The notes beneath the pieces were generated by a model. That model ran no database searches and was not told where the DNA came from. It was given only the letters and a program-made list of their open reading frames with translations. From Sipunculus nudus (Eukaryota > Annelida > Sipuncula > Golfingiida > Sipunculidae), in assembly GCA_026874595.1 (NCBI GenBank), contig CM049320.1, positions 3,227,464-3,291,463 on the forward strand: a stretch of 64,000 nucleotides of DNA. Reading direction: 5' to 3'. Of this stretch, positions 32,342 through 42,785 are shown in pieces. Position 1 is the first letter of the stretch. Every line of letters begins with the position of its first letter. Made by a program: the position numbers and the translations under genes.

Positions 32342-35300
32342 TCAAATTTCACCATAAATAGTTTCAATGTAAGAGGGCTGCAAAATAAATTGAAAAGAAG
32401 GAAAGCATTCCTTTGGTTAAAACAGTCAAAAAAATCCGTCACATTCCTACAAGAGACTCACAGTCACACAAGTAATGAAAATACATGGACACATGAATGG
32501 GGTTCCGGAATTATTTTTAGCCATGGTGCGAGGAACAGTAGAGGAGTAGCGATGATGTGGTCACAGGATTTAAATATTGTTATATCGAAGAGTGTAAAGG
32601 ATTTAGATGGTCGTCTGTTAATTGTAGAATGTTTGATAGATGATACGCCATAAATTTTATGTAATGTATACTTTCCTACTAAAGATCATCCTGCTGACCA
32701 ACTTGCTTTTATAAAGAGACTCGGGGGAATATCTGGAACCGTACACTGATGAAACAATTATACTTGGAGGTGACTTGAATATAACTCTGAACCCTGAACT
32801 AGATAAAGTAGGAGGTCGAGTTGAATCACCGAGTCAGGCAGCAAAATCATTAATCATTTTAATGGAGAAATATTCTCTTATTGATGCTTGGCGGATGTTA
32901 CATCCTGAAGTACAGGGATACACCAGAGTTCAATTTAATTCAAGAATTTCTTCACAGATAGATCTTTTTTTTAGTTTCAAATAGTATTGTGCCACATATT
33001 TTGACATCGGATATAAAACCTTCTACTTTTTCAGATCATAGCCTTATATACATTACCTTTAAAGGCAAATCAGATGCTCGGAGAGGTAAGGGTTACTATA
33101 AGTTTAACAATGAGCTACTTAAAGACGAAAATTATGTAAAGAACATAAAACAATTTATTCTAGATTTAAGAGAAAAATATAAACATATGGAAAACAAACA
33201 CACTGTCTGGGACACAATAAAATGCGAGATAAGAGGATTTACCATTCATTATTCAAAGAGACAGTCTAGACAAAGAAAGAAGAAAGAAGAAATGCTCACC
33301 AAAAAATTTGAAGAATTTACTGCTAAAGCTAATAAATATCCGGAGAACGAAGAATATCAATTACATGTAACACAACTGAAGTCTGAACTAGATACCTTGT
33401 ACGATTTGAAAACAAAAGGCGCCATTATTAGATCACGGATACGTTGGTATGAACAGGGAGAAAAGAACACCAAATATTTCCTATCACTAGAAAAGAGAAA
33501 TAGTATAAATAAAACAATAACCTTACTTGAAACAGAAAATAAAGACCTGACTGATAATTCACAGATATTAAAAGAGTGTCATAGATACTTTTGTAATATT
33601 TATAAATTACAAAACAAGAATAGCAAACACCAGAGAACCTTGCCATTTTTAATCAGTTTACTACACCCAAACTTGCTGATATTGATTTAAATAAATTATC
33701 CGCCCCAATTACAACTCAAGAATGCTTACATGCTTTAAAACAATTTTAACCAGGGAAAAGTCCCGGAATGGATGGCTTTACTGCCGAATTTTATTTGTGC
33801 TTTTGGGACTTTCTGTCTGAACCATTTATTCAGTGTCTTAATTACTCGCATGATAGGGGTTTTTTGTCTATTGAACAAAGAAGAGGCGTGATATCCTTAA
33901 TTCCCAAAAAGAATAAAAATAAAAAACTATTAAAAAACTGGCGGCCAATCTCTTTGCTCCCTGTGGATTACAAAATCATAGCTAAAACCATATCAAATCG
34001 ACTTAAACCCCTTCTCAAATTACTTATTCACCCAAATCAAACCGGATTCGTCCCTGGCAGGTACATAGGAGAAAACATAAGGATAATTCAAGAAATTTTA
34101 AACCTTTCTGAAGCAGATAACCAGGCTAATATATTATTACTAATTGATTTTGAAACCGCTTTTGATACTTTAAAATGGAACTTTCTGTGGTCAGCATTAA
34201 AAGAGTACAATATTCCAAATCAATTCATCTCATGGGTGAAAACTCTGTACAAGGATGTATACAGTTGTGTACAGAATAATGGATATATGTCACAATTCTT
34301 ACCTATACAAAGGGGGGTGAGACAGGGATGTCCCCTGTCACCCATTTTATTTATACTAGCAGTTGAATTACTGGCAATAAATATCAGAAATAATAAGAAA
34401 ATCAAAGGAATTAAATTGAGCAATGTCGAAATAAAACTCTCACAGAAAGCAGATGACACCACGTGCTTCGTAGAAAATATATCCTCCGCAAAAGTATTAT
34501 TAGATACTTTAAACTTATTTGAACATTGTTCAGGTTTAAAAGCCAATATGGACAAAACAGAAGCAAGATGGGTTGGTTGTAGAGTAGGAAAAGAAGATGG
34601 AGACTTACCTGTGAGATGGTGCACGGGAAAATTTAAGACATTAGGAATTATATTTTGTAGGACAGAGTGTGAGACGATAAAATATAATATAGAGGAGCGG
34701 ATAGGGAAAATGGAAACACTACTCAGTGCCTGGAAAAAACGATCACTCACGCTATATGGAAAAAAAATTCTGGTCAAAACCTTGGGAGTGTCTCAACTCT
34801 TGTATCTCATGTCCATGTTTCACATTCCCAATGACTATATTTTAAAGGCTCAAAAAACAATCAACTGTTTTATTTGGAATAATCAACCGCCAAAAATCAA
34901 ATACAGTGCGATGGTTAAAAAACTTAACGAAGGTGGTATGAAACATATAGATTTAGATACACAAAATCGAGCCTTGAAATTTACCTGGGTAAAACGTACT
35001 CTCAGCGGTTCAGTACCAACTCTTGAATCGCTAATCGATTCGTACTTCAACAATAAATTCATGTTATTCCGAGATATCTTGCGAAGTAGATGCTATTTTA
35101 CCATGCCAGATTCACTTCCAATGTTCTATAAAGATATTCTAAAGTCATTGAAACAATTCAAACAAAACATGTCCCCCACAAACGTGAGAGATGTACGAAC
35201 CGAAATGATTTGGTATAATCCATACGTGTCACTACCAAATAACAAGACTCTGTTTTATTCGCACTGGTATAATGCGGGAATATGTTTCATAGATGATATC

Positions 35301-36057
35301 TACGACAGCAAAGGAAATGTACTGTCGATGGAGCAACTGAGTTTAAAATATAATATGAAAACTAACTTTATAGAATATTACTCCGTAGTACACTCGATAC
35401 CAAAGACATGGAAAACTACGTTACATTCTAGTATAGATGAGTCTAAATAGTGATAATAATAATTATACCAACAATTACACACCAACCAGCCTAAATTATG
35501 TGAGCAAATGGAAAAGTAAACTGTTGTACAATCATTTCATAAAATCAAAATATGAAGAGGCCACATCTCTTTTAACGTGGCAAATACACTATCATATAAC
35601 AGTGGAGGACTTTAACAAAGCTATCAGTTGAGCCAGATATTTTTTAGACAGTATTAAGCTACAAGATTTCCATTTCAAATTTATGCATAGAATTATTCCT
35701 TATAATGAAAGGCTTTATTGTCAAAAACTGATTGAAAAGCCAACGTGTAACATCTGCAAGACCGAGAAAGAATCATTAGAACATAGGTTCTTCAACTGTA
35801 TATTTATGGAAGAATTCTGGAAATCATTTAGTCATCTATGGACAGTCTTTAGTGAACAATGTACTTTCTCAATAACAGTTGATAAAATCTTCTTCGGCTA
35901 CTACGAAGACAAAGACCACGCACGAACTGAGCAACTGAATTATTTAATAATACACGCAAAATACTTTATTCATAGACAGAAATGTCTAGAATTGTCTGTT
36001 AAATTTCATTGTTTTATCAAAAATATTTTGGTTGAATTAAAAATGAAAAAAAAATAA
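32342..36057 (+). pseudogene. LINE A ORF2 (endonuclease and reverse transcriptase)
   Basis: An APE-type endonuclease opens it (TINSFNVRGLQNKLKRRK, FLQETHSH, GDLNITLNPELDK, SDHSLIYI). The reverse transcriptase is mostly open at 33768-35450, with INWRPISLL-like, LLIDFETAFDTL and GVRQGCPLSPILF blocks. The catalytic FADD box reads KADD (near 34450), a substitution at a key motif. The C-terminal Cys-x2-Cys...His-x4-Cys zinc motif (CNICKTEKESLEHRFFNC) is at about 35743-35800. At least four stops or shifts separate the pieces. Confidence 0.85.
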
Positions 36058-36641
36058 CTCTCATGAATAAAGGCTTTGAGAAGAAATATTTTGAAACGTG
36101 GCACAGTTTGGTCCAAAACATTGAAGAGAAATATGATGAAGGGACAATATAAGGAAATGAAATGTGCAATATGCAAGTGCATGTAATATCATACTTCATA
36201 TGTATTCTTTGTTTTGTTCGATTTGGATATGCCCTTTTCATTTATGGTTTGTTCATTTGGTGATGGCATTTTGTGAATAGGTACTAGGTGTAAAACCTAG
36301 GAATATATTGTGTTAATAAACATGCAGGTGTATGTCATAGGTTTGTGTATGTATATAATTAATTTGTTTAAGTATGTATATGCACGGATATGTTCGTAAC
36401 ATGTTGAAACCGGGAGTTAAATGATCAGGGTAGAATTTTAAGTTTCTGTCGAACACTATTCCTTAATTTGTATTGGTGCATGTTTTTTTTTGTTTATTCT
36501 TCTTAATTAATGTAACTCGGACAAGCATGTAATGAGTTACAATAAATATATGTTATGCCAATGATGAAAAGTACAACAGAACAAATGAATTACTGGTGAT
36601 ATATTCTGAGGCATAAAAAAGAAGAAAAAAAAAAAGTAGTA

Positions 36642-37435
36642 AATGCACGAAGGGTTAGGGGTTACCAACCTAACTGTCACAAATGAAACCTGTGCACATA
36701 ACGCCGTTGATAAGCTCTTCCTGCAGTATGATAAGGGTCACCCATATCACGGACATATAAATTGATACCAGTGACAAACGCTTATTTGAGTATTCAGTGC
36801 ACTGACAAGTATAGTAAACACTTATCGGAGTATTCCATGCCCAAAAGATTAGGGTTACCCTTTTCACGGACGGATATAAAGACCATTGTGGCAAGCCGTG
36901 ACCGGAGTTTTCCATGCTCGAGGGCTTAGGGCTACCCTTCTCATGGAAGTATATCATTAAAGCAGTAACGAGCGCTCATTGTAGTAGACATTGCACAAAG
37001 GGGTAGGGCTACCCATATTACGGATAAATAAATTGAAAAGTGTAGAAAGCGCTTAAGGGAGTATTCCATGCCCAAAGGGTTAGGTTTACCCTTTTCACAG
37101 ACACGACATAGAATCTGTGACAAGCAATTACTGGAATATATTCCATTCCGGACATAACATGAATCCGATGAAAATGACCTACTGCATCATCCTTGTCCCA
37201 AGGGTGAGGTTTACTCACAACAAGAACATAGTAAATGACATCAGAGTCAGGCGCTTACTTCAGTATTCACAGCATAGAGGATTAGGGTTAAGCAAGCAAT
37301 GCGATGTGCTTTCTGCAGCATTCCATGCCCGAAGGGTCCTATTAGGTATACCCATATCACGGACATATAATCTGGGACCATTGAAAAGCGCTTACTTGAC
37401 ATATAGGTTGAGAATCGTTGGTTTCATCCATTTAT
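36642..37435. repeat. Satellite 1, right part after LINE A
   Basis: Monomers continue with GAAGGGTTAGGG, 'acccatatcacggac' and 'gacaagcgctt' words, more diverged than on the left side. The phase resumes at the target duplication, so the two blocks were one array. Confidence 0.8.
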
Positions 37436-37439
37436 AGCT

Positions 37440-38300
37440 TGCCTCTGTCGCAAGGTTGCGCGGTGCCCGTCAATTTTCCCAGCAGTCTCGCAAATTGTCA
37501 GCAACTCTTGCAAACTGCCAGCCATCAATCAGCTAACCAGAAATCCTAATGTTCAAATTGCTAGCAATTTAGCAACTTTGAAAGCAACTTTGCCATTCGG
37601 CATGGAAGACCTCTCCGTCTTTCATACACGCGATTTGCTGGGAATTTTTCAACTTTGAAGTTCTCATAATCCTCCTTTAGAGAGAGCCCTAGGCAACAAT
37701 GAAATGAAGGGCCCGCGCAATTCCGCAATTTGCTGGATATTTTGCAATTTTGGAGTTATCATAATCCTCCGGTAAAGGGAGCCCCAGGCGCCAATGAGAT
37801 GAAGGGGCCTGTCTAGCAATTATGCAATTTGATGCAATTTTGCAACATTGAAGTTCTCTTAATACTCTGGTGGAGGGAGCTCAGGCCGCAAACAAATGAA
37901 ACCCCCGTCTAGCAATTCCGCAATTTGCCGGCAATTTAGCAAATTGTTTCTCTGAATCCTCCGGTAGAGTGAGCCCCCGGCGGTCATACACTGAGGGGCC
38001 CCCATCTAGCAAGTCCGCAATATGCTGCAATTTAGCAACTTTGAAATTCTCTGAATCCTCCGATAGGGAAGGCCCAGACGAAAGTTGATCTGAGGGGTCC
38101 CCATCATGCAGTCCCGCAAATTGCCCGCAATTTAGCAACTTTGTACTTCTAGAGTGAGCCCCCGGCGGCGATGAGATGAAGGGGCTTGTCTAGCAATTTC
38201 CTGGCCATTTTGCAACATTGAAGTTCTCTTAATCCTATGGTAGAGCGAGCCCACCGTATAACAAATTGGACAGATACTTACTGGATTTTCCTTGGCCGAA
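37440..38300. repeat. Satellite 2 (~95-bp unit)
   Basis: 'tctagcaattccgcaattt', 'tagcaactttgaagttctc', 'aatcctccggtagag' and 'gagcccccggcgg' recur. TCTAGCAA lies at 37812, 37912, 38004 and 38189 (intervals 100, 92 and 2 x 92). Earlier units from 37560 are diverged. Confidence 0.8.
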
Positions 38301-38349
38301 GGGTTAGGGGGCCCCATATCATGGACGAAAATACGATGCTACAATAATT

Positions 38350-39077
38350 CTTACCCTTCCGATTTTGTTATGGTAGCAAATAGCTGCAATTGCGCGTGCG
38401 ATTCATGGGGACCCTTCTGGCAGCCTGCTCTCATATCAACTCCCCTGGCGGCATCCTTAACACTCAAAGCCATGATACCATAATAACTACCCCATTTCCA
38501 TTTTTTAGGGTAGCAAATAGCACGTCCAATTCATGGGAGCCCCTCTGGCTGGCCGCTCTCATGTCAACTCCCCCTGGCGTCAGTCTTAACATTCATTGCA
38601 ATGCTACCATAATTCCTACCCCCTCTCGAATTTTTAGGGTAGCAGATAGCTTCTATTTTCGCTTGCGACTCATTGGGGCCGCACTGGTTGCCGCAGCGAT
38701 CCCCACTCCCCCTTGCCGCAGTATTAACAATCAATACGATGCTACCATCATTCCTACCCCCTCCCGATTTTTTGGGTAGCAAATAGCTGTTATTTGCGCG
38801 TGCGATTCATAGGGGCCCCTCTGGCAGTCCGCTCTTTTGTCCACTTACCCTGGCGGCAGTCTTAACATTCAATGAGATGCTACCATAATCCCTACTCCCT
38901 CCCAATTTTTTAGGGTAGCAAATAGCTGCTATTTGCGCGTGCGATTCATGGGGGCCCTCTGGCAGGCCGCTGACATCCCTACTTCCCCTGGCGGCAGTCT
39001 TAACACTCAATGCGATGCTTACATAAATCTTCCCCCTCCCATTTTTTTAGGGTAGCAAATAGCTGTCATTTGCGGTT
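38350..39077. repeat. Satellite 3 (~137-bp unit), left part
   Basis: TAGCAAATAGC starts units at about 38374, 38511, 38640, 38778, 38916 and 39053 (intervals 137, 129, 138, 138, 137). Each has 'gcgcgtgcgattcatgggg', 'ctcccctggcggcagtctt' and 'cctaccccctcccgatttt'. Confidence 0.88.
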
Positions 39078-40577
39078 TAAAGAGGCTGTCTTGGCCCCAC
39101 TTTTGAAGAAGCCGGGATTAGATCCAAATGACCTTTAACATTTTAGGCCAGTTTCAAACCTTCCCTTCGTTTCTAAAATCCTAGAGAAAACTGTTTTAAA
39201 GAGGTTACAATGTCATCTTTATGAAAATAGCTTATTAGAAATCCATCAGTCCGCGTATAGAAGGCACCATAGCACACAGACCGCCGTTCTGAGTGTCATG
39301 GATGATCTGCTGATGGCGGCAGACGAGAGACGCGTTAGAATTGTTGGACCTCAGTGCAGCGTTTAACACGCTTGATCATTTCATTTTGTTTAATAGACTG
39401 GAAATTACCTTTGGAATAAACGGCACCGCGCTTTCATGGTTTACTTCATACCTCGCCAATCGTTCCCAAGCTGTTATGGTTGACGGTAGAAAAATCAGAC
39501 CCATGTACTTTGTTGTACGGGGTTCCCCAGGGATCCGTGTTAGGACCTATATTGTTCACTTTATATTCACAACCCCTATCTCGCATAATATCTGCACATG
39601 ATTGTTCTTTTCATAAGTATGCTGATGACACTGAACTGTCAAAAAGTAGTCAAACGGGTGAGTTCAGCTCTGTCCAGTTAAGCATACGAGCTAGTATTGA
39701 GGATATACTATCATGAATGACCAGCAACAAACTTAAATTGAATACTGACAAGACTGAAATTATGCCTGTCGGATCTAAACCCCTTCTAAGGATGACTGAC
39801 AGTGAGTCTATTATCATTGGGGGCTGCACTTTTCCTTCTCAAAATTCAGTGAAGTATCTAGGTGTTAAGATTGATCGTAATCTTTCAATGCATGATTATA
39901 TTAGTAGTATATGTTATAGCTTCAATCCGGCGTTTCCTAAATATTAATGCGTGTTGTAGGCTCATTTTGGCCACAGTAATATCCCGCCTGGATTACTGTA
40001 ATTCAGTTCTTGCTGGGTTACCTGCAGGGCAAGTCTCGCGACTACAGATGGTCCAGAATAATGCTGCGCGTCTTATTCTTAAGGAGCGTAAGACCGACCA
40101 CGTCACCCCGCTGCTCAAACAGCTCCATTGGCTTCCCTTCAAGTACCGCATACAATACAAAATTGCTGTTTTTGTTTACCGCCGTTTTGATGACTCCCTT
40201 CCATCATATTTGACTGAAAAAAATAATAACCTATCGGCCTTTACGTACGCTGCGCTCGGCTGGCAGAAATCTTCTTAAAGTACCAAAGTGTAATATGAAA
40301 ATCGGTGAACGTTCCTTCCGATCATAACCCCAAAAGTTTGGAATTCACTTCCCATTACACCTAGAAAATCTCGAACTCTTTTATCGTTTAAAACTAATTT
40401 AAAAAGGTATCTCTTTCGGCAAGCTTTTGGCAATTAATATGCAACATTTTTTCTCGGTCAGGCACAGTGAGCAGATTTCCATGACATTGTATGTGGGTAT
40501 GTGTGTGTGTGAATTGCGAGTCCGACCAACGGAGAATTGGCGCTATATAAATACTATATATTATTATTATTATTATT
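39078..40577 (+). mobile_element. 5'-truncated L2/CR1-type LINE
   Basis: Reverse transcriptase only, in broken frames: LDLSAAFNTLDHF, ALSWFTSYLANRSQAV, GSVLGPILFTLYSQPLS, HKYADDTELS, NKLKLNTDKTEIM, VKYLGVKIDRNLS, LDYCNSVLAGLP. YADD is intact in its own frame (about 39627), but stops and shifts surround it. The 3' end is the GGCGCTATATAAATACTAT motif plus (ATT)n, typical of L2/CR1-group elements. It lies inside satellite 3, which resumes at 40578. Confidence 0.85.
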
Positions 40578-40925
40578 TCTTTCGCTTACGATTTATGGGG
40601 CCTCTCTGACTGGCCGCCTTCATTTCAACTCCCCCTGGCGGCAGTCTTAACATTCAATGCGATGTTACCGTAATTCCTACCCCCTCCCGATTTTTTTAGG
40701 TACATTTAGCTTCTATGTGCGCGTCCGACTCATAGGGCCCGCTCTGGCAGACCGCTGAGATACTTACTACCCCTGGCGGCAGTTTTAATACTCAATGCGG
40801 TGCTACTATAATTCCTACCTTCTTCCGGTTTTTCGTGGGTAGCAAATAGCTGCTATTTGCGCATGAGATTCACCTGGGCCCCTCTGTCCGGCCGAGTAGA
40901 TCTCCACTCCCCCTGGCGGCACTTA
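40578..40925. repeat. Satellite 3, right part
   Basis: About two and a half further units ('ctccccctggcggcagtctt', 'tgcgatgttaccgtaattcc', 'gtagcaaatagctgctattt'), continuing the array broken by the L2-type insertion. Confidence 0.85.
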
Positions 40926-41310
40926 GGAAAACTGCCTGCGAAAGTTCCATAAGCCGGCAGTTCCCCGCCTATCTCGGAATTTCACGAATAGTTATAAAAT
41001 ATACCAATGTGTGGACATGGAATCTTACCAGTTGGCCAGGGAAGGGGTTTTTGTACGGCCATATGGGTACCCCCCCCCCCCCTTACTGTTGACAGTGCCC
41101 TCCCACAGGGTACAGCCATATGGGCCAACCGGTGCTCAGCTTTTTGAAGCTATTTTTGCATTATGTTCTTCGTAAATCATGACTGATAACTTAAAATGTC
41201 ACCTCAAACAGCTGATCTCGCCAGGCTGATGAGTTCTGGTGCACTTGTCATGTGACAGGTCATGTGGTTGCCAAGCAATAATAAACGTGAATGTTTTTGT
41301 GAATTCAGGA
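40926..41310. other. Unassigned stretch
   Basis: No gene is seen. It contains a C13 run at 41070-41082 between two similar words (TACGGCCATATGGG at 41054 and TACAGCCATATGGG at 41110). Confidence 0.5.
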
Positions 41311-41762
41311 AACGTGGCTGTATTTATTTTTCCTATAAAACACCTGAAGTATAGGCCTCTTTTTGACAACTTAAAAAATAAATTCTGATATTAAACTTTT
41401 TATTTACCTGAGAGTTTGTCGTTTCTTTAAACTGGACCAAAAAATTGGGGGCTTGTGTATCTCCTTTTTAACCATCCTGGCCCCAATACAGTGAAGCCCA
41501 AAATACCCCTCCAAGCAGTCCCTAACAAGCATTTGGACAACATGTCTTTGATTGGGCACAGATTTAAAAATAATTGACCAATATTGTCAATTTTATAGGA
41601 GATAATGCTTAACATACTTAAAAATCAAACAATGAGGTGTTTTAATGCTCTATCACATGATGGCTAGAGCCAACCAGAGAAAGCCAGACCATTCATCACT
41701 GTATTTCAGATTCAGGGCTTTGTGACCCCGGGTCGGGTGTATAAATAAGACCATGTGACCTA
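41311..41762. repeat. Third copy of the ~455-bp repeat
   Basis: Starts AACGTGGCTGTATTTATTT and ends TATAAATAAGACCATGTGAC, in the same order and orientation as the tandem pair at 23130-24041. The left-end minisatellite of copy E follows within about 25 bases. Confidence 0.85.
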
Positions 41763-42575
41763 CACTTGATGTGAGACACGTTTTGCCCACATCTTTCACC
41801 GTTCCACACTCTTATCGCCCTCATCTTTCACCGTTTCACATACTTTCGCCGTCACACACTTTTACTCAACTTTCGGCGTCACATATCTTCTCGCCTTGCC
41901 TCAGGGCTGTGCTCAGACGATGTTTAACGGAGAAGTGAGTTAAAAATAAACGTGCTTTAATTCTTATAAAACATTTCAAGTGTTCAAGAATTCATGCGAG
42001 TAATACAAAACACAATGTGACCACATGAAAAATCATGTGAAATTTATTGTGCGTGAAATCATATAAAGTTAAGTAATGTGCAGGCAAATAATACGGATCA
42101 AACATGCGTGTCCACGTTCTTGATACGTAATCAGTTGATCAAACCTGATACTGATGACAGCAGTTGTTAATATGAAAGAAATCTTTTAAAATAAAAAATA
42201 ATTAATACCATACTTGTCTTGTTTGAACCCCGTATACTCCAATATAATCACAAGAACCTATATGATATCAGAGTCTCGTTTATAACATTTTTAACACTAA
42301 CACTACCAGCTGGTTTAGTTTATCATGAAAGTGTTTATATTTCCATGTACATATATCATCTGGGTATACCAGACGCAAAATACGGAGGTATATTTTTAGT
42401 GTGCGTATAGTGAAAACCAGATAACACAAGTACTTGTACACCAAATATCTTCTACCACCAATGCCCATAAAGAGCATACACTGTAAATGTACACCATATA
42501 ACACAAGTAATTGTACACCAAATGCCCATAAAGAACATACACACACACACATAAAACAATCACAAACAGTCACAG

Positions 42576-42785
42576 TTACTTGCGCCGCCCATATCCTTTG
42601 GCCTGGAGGGCGGCTTTCCAGTCATGGAAGCTCGATGTGTCCTTTGCGGGACAGTACCAGTTGTCATAGTACTGCTAACGGGCGCCATTCTGCCGGGGGA
42701 CCCCACACTTTCGACATCTGAGGTGTCGTGTGCTTTCTGTATGTCTCCACGGGAAGTCCCTTGGCCACCTCTTCCAGGGGCTGAT
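42576..42785 (-). pseudogene. Copy E transposase exon 11, C-terminal piece
   Basis: The TAA stop is followed (reading back) by codons for GYGRRK, as in copy A where the stop is TGA. 'cggcgccattctgccggggg' and 'tccacgggaagtcccttggcc' match copy A 2827-2920. The match ends at about 42785 inside the KRKQEQEAKGLP-coding part, where LINE B begins. Confidence 0.8.

Larger units (their letters stand above)
30615..36641 (+). mobile_element. LINE A (L1/Tx1-like), full length but mutated
   Basis: About 6 kb inserted in satellite 1. The 5' end is GTAGATGGCGCTTCAAGAG, shared with LINE B (54540-54590 reversed). There are two open reading frames and an A-rich 3' tail. The flanks AATGCATCAAGGG (30602-30614) and AATGCACGAAGGG (36642-36654) are a 13-base target duplication with two mismatches. 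The satellite resumes directly after it. Confidence 0.85.

Noticed and set aside
37881-39010. Minus-strand open frames through satellites 2 and 3
   Set aside because: They follow the repeat period (NVKTAARGSG-type repeats) and have no independent coding evidence.
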